DNA from: Desulfobulbaceae bacterium
GTDB taxonomy: Bacteria > Desulfobacterota > Desulfobulbia > Desulfobulbales > Desulfocapsaceae
Direction of reading: 5' to 3'
Length of the DNA: 45,028 nt
Assembly (NCBI GenBank): GCA_020049575.1
Contig: JAIFKM010000048.1
Coordinates: 1-45,028, forward strand
Part shown: in pieces, positions 1-10,197 of the stretch
Numbering within the stretch: the stretch's first letter is position 1
Layout of the letters: the number at the start of each line of letters is the position of its first letter
The notes under the pieces: generated by a model
Database searches by the model: none
What the model was told of the DNA's origin: nothing
Seen by the model: the letters and a program-made list of their open reading frames with translations, nothing else
Made by a program: the position numbers and the translations under genes

Positions 1-418
1 GAGCCAGAGCCTCGGGTATCGAAGCAATATATTCGCGGTCGGTGGCGGTCATGCCCTTCTCGACTTGAGCTGAAAAGCCGCCGAGAATGTCGACTCCCAC
101 AGCAGTTGCGGCCCGGTCGAGGCACTTGGCCAACTCAACAAAGCCATGTCTGTCAAAACCGGCGCCGACAAAGGCGATGGGCGTCACGGATATCCGCTTG
201 TTGACCACGGGGATACCGAGTTTCTTGCTGATGGCATTACAGGTCGGCACGAAATTTCCGGCCAGTTCCTGTATCCTCTGTTCAATTCGTGCGCAAGTTC
301 CCTGCACGTCTCCGGTGCGGCAGTCAAGAATGTTGATGCCCATCGTGACTGTGCGGACATCGAGATTCTCCTTTTGGATCATCTCAACCGTGGCAAGGAT
401 CTGGTCTGATCGAAGCAT
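1..418 (-). CDS. PFL/UPF0210 (DUF711) family protein, N-terminal part; runs off the left edge
   Basis: Reverse-strand translation from ATG at 418: MLRSDQILATVEMIQKENLDVRTVTMGINILDCRTGDVQGTCARIEQRIQELAGNFVPTCNAISKKLGIPVVNKRISVTPIAFVG..., typical of UPF0210 N-termini. It lies next to an ACT-domain gene, the usual partner. Confidence 0.8.
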   Translation of the reverse strand, partial: MLRSDQILATVEMIQKENLDVRTVTMGINILDCRTGDVQGTCARIEQRIQELAGNFVPTCNAISKKLGIPVVNKRISVTPIAFVGAGFDRHGFVELAKCLDRAATAVGVDILGGFSAQVEKGMTATDREYIASIPEALA

Positions 419-472
419 AGTGTTTCTCCTCGCCGGTATTTCCGGCATGGCGATAGAGTATTAATCTGAAAG

Positions 473-1030
473 TCAATGCAGGCCTATCTCGTGGGTGACC
501 CGGAAAATGTCATTGTGCTGAATCACCAGCTTCAAACCACTGTCACGGGAAAAAATCTCGAGATCAGCAAGGATTGTGTCCATCGAGGCGGTATTGCGCA
601 AATCGAGTTGCAGGACCATTGTATACTGGTCGCCGGTCAGTGTCGTGGCCAGGTCGAGAATGTTGATGCCGTGACTGAAGCAGAACTGGCTGATGCTGTG
701 CACAAGTCCACTCCGGTTTTTGCCCTGGGCAGTCAGAATGTAGGTGTCTGAAGGAAGTGGCATGCTGGCTATTTCAATAGGAATATCCATTTCTTTGATC
801 AGTACCTCAAATTTCTCTCCTGACTGGATATGAGAAATTTCGGCGAGAACATCTTCTCGAGTGATGTCCTCTTCGAACGTGGCGATAAGGATCATGGTCA
901 GATAGCCGCAGAGAATGGACTGGTTGAGGTCGGCGAGATCTCCCTTGAGTGCATAGATTGCCCCAGTGATTTCTGCGATTATTCCCGGTCGGTCTTTCGA
1001 CATTACCGAGATGATCATTTGTTTACTCAT
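473..1030 (-). CDS. ACT domain-containing protein (UPF0237/GcvR-like)
   Basis: MSKQMIISVMSKDRPGIIAEITGAIYALKGDLADLNQSILCGYLTMILIA...; two ACT-like repeats. The ORF is open further upstream, but MSKQ is the likely start. Confidence 0.8.
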   Translation of the reverse strand: MSKQMIISVMSKDRPGIIAEITGAIYALKGDLADLNQSILCGYLTMILIATFEEDITREDVLAEISHIQSGEKFEVLIKEMDIPIEIASMPLPSDTYILTAQGKNRSGLVHSISQFCFSHGINILDLATTLTGDQYTMVLQLDLRNTASMDTILADLEIFSRDSGLKLVIQHNDIFRVTHEIGLH

Positions 1031-1291
1031 GCTTATTGGTGCTCCTGTAAAAATGACGCGATGGTTGCGGGTTGAGGCAGATCCGGAGGATATTTCCCGG
1101 TTGATTGGCCACGACAATATGGCACTGTTTGCCGGAATCATCAACGATATAATAGTCTCATCTGGCCTGTTTGAGGGAAATATAGTTGATGAAACCATAT
1201 GGATATTTGAATTGCGGAGGATAATGTTTATACTCCAATGAAAATGAACATGTTGATACAAAATTGCTCAAACTCATAGAGGGGAAGGCGT

Positions 1292-1774
1292 ATGCAGAGG
1301 ACGGCGCAAGTACTGATGTTTCTTTTGGCAGCACTGCTGGTAAGTGGCTGTGCTGTCGTAAATAATGGAACTGTAAGCAGAAATGCTGAGGTGGATGGAT
1401 TCTTCAAGGCGGGCGCAATTCCCAATGAATACCGCTATTACTATTTCGGAGAGCGACAGCAGCCTGTGGCAATATTAGGGATCAGAAAAGAGTATACACT
1501 GCAGACAGACTTCTGGACGCCGATTGTGCTCAGCGATGAACAAATGGAAAAATGGCGTAAGTATTTCAAAGATAACTTTGGCTGGATTGACAACAGTTCA
1601 CGGCAGCGGCTGATGTTTGCCGGATACAGTCTCGCGGACCCGCAGGGTAAACAAGCAGGTGTGCTGTATTCTCTCTATGATTGGATTGTTGTTAAATTTC
1701 CTGGGGAAAATACGGTTGTTGTCTATCCGCCGCAGCCCAGAATCAAGGATCCGCTGTTGGCTCCGGCCCAGTGA
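1292..1774 (+). CDS. Predicted lipoprotein of unknown function (copy 1)
   Basis: Signal peptide with lipobox LLVSGC; EYRYYYFG and FAGYSLADPQG motifs shared with the next gene. Confidence 0.7.
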   Translation: MQRTAQVLMFLLAALLVSGCAVVNNGTVSRNAEVDGFFKAGAIPNEYRYYYFGERQQPVAILGIRKEYTLQTDFWTPIVLSDEQMEKWRKYFKDNFGWIDNSSRQRLMFAGYSLADPQGKQAGVLYSLYDWIVVKFPGENTVVVYPPQPRIKDPLLAPAQ

Positions 1775-1815
1775 GCGGTTGCGTGGTATGGTTTTGCAGT
1801 TGAGAAGGAGGGAAT

Positions 1816-2304
1816 ATGCTGAAAATTACATATCGAATCGTGGTGTTTTTGCTGGTCATGTTGACGACCGGCTGCGCGGCAGGCAATTTTGGTTCAAACA
1901 GCAGAAATAATGATGTCGACAGGATTTTTCGTTCAGGCTCCATGCCAACAGAATATCGTTATTATTATTATGGCTGGGAGACTGAACCTACAGCCATCAT
2001 GGGCATCAGAAAGGACTTGACGCTGCGGTCGAAATATTGGCACGAGGTCGCCATTACTGCCCAGCAGACGCAGAAATGGCGGAAATTTTTTATTCAAAGC
2101 ATCGGTTGGTATGATGATCGCAAACATGGTCCCCTCAGGTTTGCCGGATACAGCCTCTTTGATCCGCAGGGACGTGAGGTCGGGATTGTTTATTCCCAGT
2201 ACGACTGGATTGTTGCCGACTTCCCGGAACCAGGCGTGATTGTAGTGCATCCTCCGCAACCTAAGGAAAGTGCCCACTCAATATTGCGACCATCTTTTCG
2301 GTAA
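1816..2304 (+). CDS. Predicted lipoprotein of unknown function (copy 2, tandem paralogue)
   Basis: Lipobox MLTTGC; EYRYYYYG, MGIRKDLTLRSKYW and FAGYSLFDPQGREVGIVYSQYDWIV parallel copy 1. Confidence 0.7.
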   Translation: MLKITYRIVVFLLVMLTTGCAAGNFGSNSRNNDVDRIFRSGSMPTEYRYYYYGWETEPTAIMGIRKDLTLRSKYWHEVAITAQQTQKWRKFFIQSIGWYDDRKHGPLRFAGYSLFDPQGREVGIVYSQYDWIVADFPEPGVIVVHPPQPKESAHSILRPSFR

Positions 2305-2370
2305 CAGGAAAAGGATAGTCCCCCCCCTTTGACTATATGATTCCTTGTACACCAGCAAAAAGAGCATCTT

Positions 2371-4560
2371 GTGAATATACCAGTAAAACCTCCTATTTCT
2401 CGCCGAAGTTCCTCGAGAAGGAAAACAGGCCAGAATGTGCCGCCTTCTGTCCCTGGCAGTGAACTGTCACGATCGCCGCAGCGATTTTTTAACCGGGAAT
2501 TGAGTTGGCTGGCTTTTAACGAGCGAGTGCTGGAAGAGGCCCGGAATGTCAGCCATCCATTGCTTGAAAGGGTTCGTTTTCTTTCCATATCCGCTTCGAA
2601 TTGGGATGAGTTCTATATGGTGCGGGTTGCCGGTCTCAAGGGACAGATTGAGGCAGGTATCGTCACTCCGAGTATCGACGGTCTCAGTCCGCAGGAACAG
2701 ATCTCCGTCATACTCGCCAGGGCGGCCTCCTTGATGCAGGAACAGCAGGCCTGCTGGCGGGAGCTGCAAGTGGAACTCAAGGAGAAAGGGATTGAACTGC
2801 AGTCGCCGGAAGAACTCGAGGTTGCAGAACGGAAATGGCTGCAGGACTGTTTCGTTGAGCATATTTTTCCTCTCCTTACGCCGATTGCAGTCGATCCGGC
2901 CACTGCCTTCCCGTTCATTCCCAATCTCGGCTTCTGTTTGCTTCTGCAGCTTGAAAGGCCAGATGGCGAAGGGATGTATGCCCTCGTACCCATCCCTAAG
3001 CAGGTGGACCGGTTTATCCGTCTGCCCGGCGGCAGGTCTGCCAGGTTTGTCCTCCTGGAGGATATTATCCTGCATTTTCTGACCTACCTCTATCCAAGTT
3101 TCAAACTCAAGCGTGGCGGTACCCTGCGTGTTATCCGCGATACGGTTATGGAGATCGATGAGCGGGCGGAAGATCTGGTGGAGACCTTCGAAACGGCGCT
3201 GAAGGCCCGACGCCGCGGTTCGGTTATCCGCCTGTCGATCAATGCCGATATTGATCCTGGCCTGCGCCGGATTATCGTCGATGAACTGGAGGTCGATCAG
3301 AACAATATTTTCCTGCGCGAGGGGATACTCGGCCTTGTTGATATAAAGCAGTTGATCGTTGCTGATCGGCCGGATCTGCTTTTCCCGCCGTTTGAGGCCC
3401 GCTTCCCAGAAAGGGTCAGGGATTTCAACGGTGATATCTTTGTTGCCATTCGGGCTAAGGACTTTATAGTTCATCATCCTTACGAGAGCTTTGATGTGGT
3501 CGCGCAGTTTGTCAACCAGGCTGCCCATGATCCGGCCGTTATAGCCATCAAGCAGACCCTGTATCGTACCAGCAGCGATTCGCCGATAGTGGTAGCCCTC
3601 ATTGAGGCGGCCGAGGCCGGCAAACAGGTGACGGCGGTCGTGGAGTTGAAGGCTCGCTTCGACGAAGAGGCGAATATCCGTTGGGCGAGGGAATTGGAGG
3701 AAGCGGGGGCCCATGTGGTCTATGGTTTCGTCGACAAGAAGATCCATGCCAAACTTAGCCTGGTGGTGCGCCGGGAGGGCAGGCGACTGCAGTCCTATGC
3801 CCATTTCGGCACAGGTAACTATCACCCGGTCACCGCCCGGATTTATACCGACCTGTCATTTTTTACCGACAACGAAAGCCTTTGTTGGGATGCGCTGCAG
3901 ATCTTTAATTATATGACCGGCTATGATCCGCCCCAGTGTCTGAATAAGCTGGCCTTTGCCCCAAAGACCCTGCGTGTTGCCCTGATGGATCTCATTTCCC
4001 AGGAGGTGGACCATGCCCGATCGGGGAGGCCGGCCACGATCTGGCTCAAGACCAATGCCTTGACTGATCGAGACCTCATTGATGGGTTGTATCAGGCCTC
4101 ACAGGCCGGGGTGCAGATCAAGGCAATTGTCCGCGGCATCTGCGCCCTGAGGCCCGGTGTCCCGGGGCTTTCCGAAAACATTGAGGTGAAGAGCATTATC
4201 GGGCGCTTTCTCGAGCATTCAAGAATATTTGTCTTTGGTGCCGGAAACCCCGTGCCGTCGGAGAACGCAAAGGTTTTCATCTCCTCGGCCGACTGGATGG
4301 GGCGCAATATGGATGGCCGGGTCGAGTTGCTGGTGCCGATCGAGAATTCGACGGTGCATCAGCAGGTGCTCAATGAAATCATGGTGCGCTGTTTTAAGGA
4401 TACATCGCAGAGCTGGGAGCTGATGCCCGATGGGCAGTATCGGCGACTGCCGGTTGAGGGGCAAGGCTTTTCAGCGCACACCTATTTTATGACCAACCCC
4501 AGTCTCTCCGGGCGTGGCAGCGCAGGTGAACGGGAGGAAATACTGAAAGAGAGACCGTGA
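2371..4560 (+). CDS. ppk1: Polyphosphate kinase 1 (GTG start)
   Basis: RFFNRELSWLAFNERVLEEA N-terminus; YRTSSDSPIVVALIEAAEAGKQVTAVVELKARFDEEANI; KKIHAKLSLVVRRE; HFGTGNYHPVTARIYTDLSFFT. Confidence 0.97.
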   Translation: MNIPVKPPISRRSSSRRKTGQNVPPSVPGSELSRSPQRFFNRELSWLAFNERVLEEARNVSHPLLERVRFLSISASNWDEFYMVRVAGLKGQIEAGIVTPSIDGLSPQEQISVILARAASLMQEQQACWRELQVELKEKGIELQSPEELEVAERKWLQDCFVEHIFPLLTPIAVDPATAFPFIPNLGFCLLLQLERPDGEGMYALVPIPKQVDRFIRLPGGRSARFVLLEDIILHFLTYLYPSFKLKRGGTLRVIRDTVMEIDERAEDLVETFETALKARRRGSVIRLSINADIDPGLRRIIVDELEVDQNNIFLREGILGLVDIKQLIVADRPDLLFPPFEARFPERVRDFNGDIFVAIRAKDFIVHHPYESFDVVAQFVNQAAHDPAVIAIKQTLYRTSSDSPIVVALIEAAEAGKQVTAVVELKARFDEEANIRWARELEEAGAHVVYGFVDKKIHAKLSLVVRREGRRLQSYAHFGTGNYHPVTARIYTDLSFFTDNESLCWDALQIFNYMTGYDPPQCLNKLAFAPKTLRVALMDLISQEVDHARSGRPATIWLKTNALTDRDLIDGLYQASQAGVQIKAIVRGICALRPGVPGLSENIEVKSIIGRFLEHSRIFVFGAGNPVPSENAKVFISSADWMGRNMDGRVELLVPIENSTVHQQVLNEIMVRCFKDTSQSWELMPDGQYRRLPVEGQGFSAHTYFMTNPSLSGRGSAGEREEILKERP

Positions 4561-4605
4561 GCACCATTCGTAATTCTGCCCGGAACACTCTTCTCGTATT
4601 GGTCG

Positions 4606-5310
4606 TCATTCCAGATCGACTGGACCGATATTCCGCATCTGCCGCATGATCCATTGCCTTCGCTGCTGCAGGTAGGCGGTTGGTCGTGCGGCATTCCATC
4701 GTCGAGGAGAAGGCAGTACGGCGGCGAGCATGGCAGCTTCTGACGTTTTGAGCTGTGCGGCCCTTTTGTGAAAATATTTTCGAGATGCCTGCTCGGCGCC
4801 ATAGATTCCGGGGCCGAATTCAGCGACATTGAGGTAGACCTCGATGATTCGCTCTTTGTTCCACGCCAATTCCAGGAGAAGCGTAAAGTATACCTCAACC
4901 GCCTTGCGCAGATACGAACTGGTTGGCCAGAGAAAGAGATTCTTGGCCGTCTGCTGGGATATGGTGCTCGCCCCTTTCTGTCTCTTTCCCCGGCTGTTGT
5001 CTTTGTATGCTTTGGCAATGGCATCAAGGTCAAAGCCCGAATGGTGGAGGAATTTCTGGTCTTCGGAGGCAATAACAGCCTGTATCAGGAAAGGAGAAAT
5101 TTTTTTCAGAGGCTGCCATTGTTTTTGAATGACAAAACCCTTGCCCTCTGACAGCCCTTCAAATCCTCGGATGATCATCAATGGCGTAATGGGCGGAGGG
5201 ACAAAACGCAGGCAAATCGTTGAGGCGATGCTCAAGAGGATACAACTGCAGAAGAAGCGCAGGAACAGTTTCTGCAGGGTGGAAAATCGTAGCATCATGG
5301 AATCAGTCAA
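4606..5310 (-). CDS. mtgA: Monofunctional biosynthetic peptidoglycan transglycosylase
   Basis: VIASEDQKFLHHSGFDLDAI, GASTISQQTAKNLFLWPTSSYLRKAVEVYFTLLLE, RIIEVYLNVAEFGPGIYGAEQASRKYF (GT51 motifs). Confidence 0.93.
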   Translation of the reverse strand: MTDSMMLRFSTLQKLFLRFFCSCILLSIASTICLRFVPPPITPLMIIRGFEGLSEGKGFVIQKQWQPLKKISPFLIQAVIASEDQKFLHHSGFDLDAIAKAYKDNSRGKRQKGASTISQQTAKNLFLWPTSSYLRKAVEVYFTLLLELAWNKERIIEVYLNVAEFGPGIYGAEQASRKYFHKRAAQLKTSEAAMLAAVLPSPRRWNAARPTAYLQQRRQWIMRQMRNIGPVDLE

Positions 5311-5336
5311 GGAATAAACCGTATGTGGAAGCGGGG

Positions 5337-6641
5337 TCAGCGGGCCTGCCGTACCTGATGCGCCAGGAAAGTGATTTTCTCGAGGGTTTCCTCCAGGTCA
5401 AATGAGAGAATTTTCCTGTTTTCCATGATAATCCGGCCATCAATCATGACTGTGTGGACATCTGCGCCGCTCGCCGCATATACCAGTAGATCAGGATTGT
5501 AGAAAGGGGTCAAGCGAGGGGTGGCAAGGTCGAGGACGATCAGGTCCGCCTTGTAACCGGCCTTCAGATGGCCAAGGCGAGGGAGGCCCAGCAGCTTGGC
5601 GTTGTCCGTCGTGGCACATTGCAGCACACTCTGGGCCGGCATGGCGGTTGCATCCTGTTGCCGGACCTTCTGGATCTTGGCGAACAGATCCATCTCTTTG
5701 AACATATCCAAGCTGTTATTGCTGGCGCAGCCGTCGGTGCCTAGGCCAACGGTGATTTTTCGTTGGCGCATTTCTTCAACTCGGGCGATACCCGAGGCCA
5801 GCTTCATATTGCTCTGTGGGCAGGTAACCACCGAGGTTGCAGTTTTTTCGATGAGATCAAGGTCATGGTCATCGAGCCAGACACTGTGCACGCAGACGGT
5901 GTTCTCTCCGAGAAGGTTCAGGGATGCCAGATGGCGCACGGGGCTGGTGCCTTGCGGGTCGATGATCATTTCCATCTCCTGCTGTCCCTCCGCCAGGTGG
6001 ATGAAAAATCGTACATCCGTCTTGTCGGCAAGTTCCTTGGCCTTTCTCAGGGTGGCAGGTGAGCAGGTGTAGGGGGCATGGGCAAACACCGCCGGCGTTA
6101 TTCGGGGATCGCGGTCTTTCCAATCTGCGATGAAAGAGGCAACTGTCTCGATATTTTTTCTGGGGTCGGGGACGCTTGGTGCCGGGAAGTCGACGATACC
6201 GTGTCCAATCACGGCCCGCATGCCGCAATCGCTGAGGGCTTGGGCCGACATTGCCGAAAAGAAATAGGCGTCGGCCACGCAGGTGGTGCCAGACAGAATC
6301 ATCTCAGCTGCGGCAAGTCTGGTGCACCAGTAAACCATCTCAGGGTTGACGTGCCGTGCCTCGGCTGGAAAGATGTGGCCGTGCAGCCAGGTCTTGAGGT
6401 CCAGGTCATCGGCCAGTCCCCTGAAAAGAGTCATGGCGCAGTGATTGTGGCCATTGATCAGTCCGGGCATGAGGAGTTTGCCACTGGCATCGATCACACT
6501 TGCTCCTGGAGGAATGGAAATTCCAGCCATGTCTCCTGTCTCGGCGATGGTGTCACCCTTTACCCGGAGATATGCATTATGGGTGAGATTCCCGTATGCT
6601 TTTGGCAGGAATGTGCAGTTTATGAACAGAGTTTCAGGCAT
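5337..6641 (-). CDS. Amidohydrolase of the MTA/SAH deaminase (TRZ/ATZ) family
   Basis: MPGLINGHNHCAMTLFRGLADDLDLKTWL...HIFPAE, HLAEGQQEMEM, CPQSNMKLASGIA, VGLGTDGCASNNSLDMF. Likely start is MPETLFINC at 6641. Confidence 0.88.
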   Translation of the reverse strand: MPETLFINCTFLPKAYGNLTHNAYLRVKGDTIAETGDMAGISIPPGASVIDASGKLLMPGLINGHNHCAMTLFRGLADDLDLKTWLHGHIFPAEARHVNPEMVYWCTRLAAAEMILSGTTCVADAYFFSAMSAQALSDCGMRAVIGHGIVDFPAPSVPDPRKNIETVASFIADWKDRDPRITPAVFAHAPYTCSPATLRKAKELADKTDVRFFIHLAEGQQEMEMIIDPQGTSPVRHLASLNLLGENTVCVHSVWLDDHDLDLIEKTATSVVTCPQSNMKLASGIARVEEMRQRKITVGLGTDGCASNNSLDMFKEMDLFAKIQKVRQQDATAMPAQSVLQCATTDNAKLLGLPRLGHLKAGYKADLIVLDLATPRLTPFYNPDLLVYAASGADVHTVMIDGRIIMENRKILSFDLEETLEKITFLAHQVRQAR

Positions 6642-6934
6642 GATCGGATAACAGGCTGAGGAGGAACGTCGCCGCGCATCGTTTGAAAACATGGGCGTTT
6701 TCGAATATTCCAGGTATAATACTTCGTTTTGAAATATTTGTCCGCAAAAGCTCTTTTTGTGCCGCAAGAATCCTGTCTGTTACTCGGGATGACCTTTACG
6801 GCTGTGATGGAGAAGAAGGCTGGCGGGTCATGTGGTCGGTTCCGACAGTTGTACCACGGGATAAACAGAAGAGAGGCGGATGACAAGGGTGCTTGTCCCG
6901 ACCTCTTGTCTTTTTTTGATAAGGAGTTGTTGTT

Positions 6935-8032
6935 ATGGGGTTTCGCTGCGGTATTGTCGGGTTGCCCAATGTTGGCAAATCGACAATTTTTAATGCATTG
7001 ACGGCGGCAGGTATTGCTGCCGAGAATTATCCGTTCTGCACAATTGAACCGAATGTTGGTATTGTCCCTCTGCCGGATGCACGCTTGGATGTCTTGGCCG
7101 ATATAGCCAAAACGAAAAAAAAGATCAATACCCAGATGGAATTCGTCGATATCGCCGGGTTGGTCAAAGGTGCCAGCAGAGGTGAAGGTCTGGGCAACCA
7201 GTTTCTTGGCCATATCCGGCAGGTTGATGCCATTGTGCATGTCATCCGCTGTTTTGAGGATGAAAATATTGTCCATGTCGATGGCAGCATTGATCCGGAC
7301 CGAGACCGCGAGGTCATCACCATGGAGTTGATTTTGGCCGATCTCGATACCGTTGAGAAAAGGCTGCGTAAAACCCAGAGCCAAGCCAAATCAGGTGATA
7401 AGACCTACAAGGCCCAGGCCGCCTGCCTTGAGCGCCTGCAGGCCCTTCTCGACTCGGGACAACCGGCCAGGAAACTCGTTCTCGAGAGTGAACTGGAAGA
7501 GGAACTTGTCAGGGATCTCTGCCTTCTCACTGCCAAACCGGTTCTTTATGTGGCGAATGTCAGTGAGGAAGAGGTTCTGGTCGGCAACGAATATGTGCGG
7601 CGTCTCGAGGCCGCGGCCGCCATCGAGGGCGATCGGGTGGTGATGATAGCCGGCAGCATCGAACAGGAACTGAGCCAGCTTGACAAGGAAGAACAGCAGG
7701 AATTTCTGCATGACATGCAGATGGAAGAGCCCGGTCTCAATCGCCTGATCAAGGCTGGATATGCCCTCCTGGGGTTGCAGACCTTTTTTACGGTCGGCGA
7801 AAAAGAAACCCGGGCCTGGACGATTACTGTGGGCACTAAGGCACCTGGCGCTGCCGGAAAAATCCATTCCGACTTCGAGCATGGATTTATCAGGGCGGAA
7901 GTGATTTCCTATGCAGACTATGTCGCCTGCCAGGGAGAAGTCAAAGCCAAGGAAAAGGGCCTGATGCGAGTTGAAGGAAAGGAGTATGTGGTAGCGGACG
8001 GTGACTGCATGTACTTCCGGTTCAACGTTTAG
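6935..8032 (+). CDS. ychF: Redox-regulated ATPase/GTPase YchF
   Basis: MGFRCGIVGLPNVGKSTIFNALT, PFCTIEPNVGIVPLPDARLD, FVDIAGLVKGASRGEGLGNQFL. Confidence 0.97.
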   Translation: MGFRCGIVGLPNVGKSTIFNALTAAGIAAENYPFCTIEPNVGIVPLPDARLDVLADIAKTKKKINTQMEFVDIAGLVKGASRGEGLGNQFLGHIRQVDAIVHVIRCFEDENIVHVDGSIDPDRDREVITMELILADLDTVEKRLRKTQSQAKSGDKTYKAQAACLERLQALLDSGQPARKLVLESELEEELVRDLCLLTAKPVLYVANVSEEEVLVGNEYVRRLEAAAAIEGDRVVMIAGSIEQELSQLDKEEQQEFLHDMQMEEPGLNRLIKAGYALLGLQTFFTVGEKETRAWTITVGTKAPGAAGKIHSDFEHGFIRAEVISYADYVACQGEVKAKEKGLMRVEGKEYVVADGDCMYFRFNV

Positions 8033-8052
8033 CCAAGAGGGCGGGAGAAGGC

Positions 8053-9072
8053 ATGGGGAAAAGCCGATTTATCGAGAATCTCAAGGAAGGAGACCGCCTT
8101 GACGATCTGTTTCTGGTTAAATCGGTAAGGATATCCGAAACCAAGGCCGGAAAGAGTTATCTCATCCTGACGGTTGTCGATCGCAGCGGCGAATTGAGCG
8201 GTCCTGTTTGGGATAACGTCGATGCTTTCCAGAAGATCTGCCTTCCCGGGGAATTCATCCAGCTGACCGGCATGGTCCAGTCGTTTCGCGAGAAATTGCA
8301 GCTGAAAGTTGAGGGTATCAGGGAAGTTGGCAGAGATCAGGTCGATCTGGCCGACTTTATTGCCGTCAGCAGCAAGGACCCGCAGCAGATGGCGGAGGAG
8401 ATTCAGCGACTGGTACGCTCGATCAAGAATCCTTATGTAAAAAAGCTGCTCAATCATTTTTTCAAACCAGGCGAGATCTGGGAGAGATTTCAGGTGGCTC
8501 CTGCTGCAAAGGGCATTCATCATGCCTACAGCGGTGGTCTCATGGAACATTCTCTATCCATGGCGCACATCGCCGAGACTCTTGCCTCACATTATGAAGG
8601 GGTTGACCGGTCCCTGCTGCTGGCCGGCGTCCTGTTGCATGATATCGGCAAGGTTGACGAGTTGGTAATGGATCTGGGTATTGTTGATTACACCGATCGA
8701 GGCCGATTGAAGGGGCATCTTGTCATCGGCAGTGAGATGGCTGCAGCTGCCGCTGCCAGAATTGCAGATTTTCCCCAGAGCTTACTGGAACAAGTGCAGC
8801 ATCTCATCCTCAGCCACCACGGCCGGCAGGAATTCGGTTCCCCCACCGTGCCCATGACCGTTGAAGCCATGATTCTCAGCTTCATTGATGATCTTGATGC
8901 CAAAATGAACATGATTGAGGGTTTGCGTCGTAAAATGCGCGGCAACCAGATGCAGTGGACGGAATACCAGCGAGCCTTGGAAAGGTTTCTTTTTTTGAAT
9001 GGTCTTGAGGATAATTGCGGTCCTGAGGAAGCGGTAAATCCCCAGCAGGTCAGGCAGCAGTCGCTTTTCTAG
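8053..9072 (+). CDS. OB-fold/HD domain protein, YhaM-type 3'-5' exoribonuclease-like
   Basis: N-terminal OB-like region; GLMEHSLSMAHIAETLASHY...LLLAGVLLHDIGKVDEL; HLILSHHGRQEFGSPTVPMTVEAMILSFIDDLDAKM. Confidence 0.88.
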   Translation: MGKSRFIENLKEGDRLDDLFLVKSVRISETKAGKSYLILTVVDRSGELSGPVWDNVDAFQKICLPGEFIQLTGMVQSFREKLQLKVEGIREVGRDQVDLADFIAVSSKDPQQMAEEIQRLVRSIKNPYVKKLLNHFFKPGEIWERFQVAPAAKGIHHAYSGGLMEHSLSMAHIAETLASHYEGVDRSLLLAGVLLHDIGKVDELVMDLGIVDYTDRGRLKGHLVIGSEMAAAAAARIADFPQSLLEQVQHLILSHHGRQEFGSPTVPMTVEAMILSFIDDLDAKMNMIEGLRRKMRGNQMQWTEYQRALERFLFLNGLEDNCGPEEAVNPQQVRQQSLF

Positions 9073-9073
9073 C

Positions 9074-10096
9074 ATGAAGAGGTCTGCTGATATGGCTGAC
9101 GCCGGGCAGGGTATATGCTTTACTGGACTTCTGGGACAGGATAAGGCTAAAAAGCTTATTTCGAGAACCGTTGCTGCCGGTCGATTGCCCCATGCTTTTT
9201 TGTTCAAGGGACCGGATGGTGTAGGAAAGCAGCTCTTTGCCCGAGGTCTGGCGGCTGCTTTGAACTGCCGAGATAAGAAGATTCCGGGAGCTTGCGGGGT
9301 GTGTGCCTCATGCCGCAAATTTCGTTCCGGTAATCATCCTGATTTTATGGTGGTCAGTCCTGAAAAGGGGGCGATCAAGATTGAGCAGGTGCGGCAGATG
9401 TGTCAGGCCCTGAGCTATCCTCCCTATGAATCCGCCATCCGGGTTGTGCTGCTGGAAGACGTCCATGCCATGCGGGCCGAGGCAGGGAACAGTCTATTGA
9501 AGACCCTGGAGGAACCGCCGGTCGATAATCTTCTGATATTGACCGCAGATTCCTCACGGGACGTTCTTCCGACCATCGCCTCGCGCTGCCAGATTATCCC
9601 CTTCCATGCCTTGACTGAAGAAGACACGGCCAGAATATTGACGGAAATGCCCGGCCAGCCGGATTCACAGACGGCCCATCTGCTCGCCAGGCTGGCGGAA
9701 GGGAGTCCAGGCCGGGCAGGGATGTTTTTAAAAACCAATATGGTTGGCATCCTCAAAGAAGTTGTGGCCGTTATTGCTGATCCGAATCTTGATGCTGATC
9801 GGGATCTGGGCATCCTGCTGCAGAAAGCTGAGGTGATGGCCGACCTCAAGGAGAATCTACCGCCGTTTCTTGGCCTGTTGAAACTCTGGCTGCGGGATCA
9901 GCTGATGTATGTCAGCCAGTTGCCGGAGCGCTGCGGCAGTGAGGGACTGACCCGTGGAGATGATTCATTTCGTCGGAAAATGCAAAGCACCAAACAGATT
10001 TTTTCCCGACTGCAGGCTGTCGGCAGGGCTGAGATGGAACTGGGGCGTAATTGTAACCGCAGCCTGGTGTGTGAAAACCTTGTGTTCAACCTATAG
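9074..10096 (+). CDS. holB: DNA polymerase III delta' subunit
   Basis: GRLPHAFLFKGPDGVGKQLFARGLA, CGVCASCRKFRSGNHPDF, LLKTLEEPPVDNLLILTA, SRCQIIPFHAL. Confidence 0.9.
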   Translation: MKRSADMADAGQGICFTGLLGQDKAKKLISRTVAAGRLPHAFLFKGPDGVGKQLFARGLAAALNCRDKKIPGACGVCASCRKFRSGNHPDFMVVSPEKGAIKIEQVRQMCQALSYPPYESAIRVVLLEDVHAMRAEAGNSLLKTLEEPPVDNLLILTADSSRDVLPTIASRCQIIPFHALTEEDTARILTEMPGQPDSQTAHLLARLAEGSPGRAGMFLKTNMVGILKEVVAVIADPNLDADRDLGILLQKAEVMADLKENLPPFLGLLKLWLRDQLMYVSQLPERCGSEGLTRGDDSFRRKMQSTKQIFSRLQAVGRAEMELGRNCNRSLVCENLVFNL

Positions 10097-10197
10097 TACC
10101 ATGGGTTTGCTGCCTTTTATATGCTTGCCGACATACCTGCTTCTCTGGTTGTGTCTGTGTGGGATACTACGATTGAAACTTTTTTTATTCTGAAATT

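Noticed and set aside
2467-3825. 452-aa antisense ORF opposite ppk1
   Set aside because: Shadow ORF of a high-GC coding region; ppk1 on the plus strand has clear family motifs throughout and the antisense product resembles nothing recognised.
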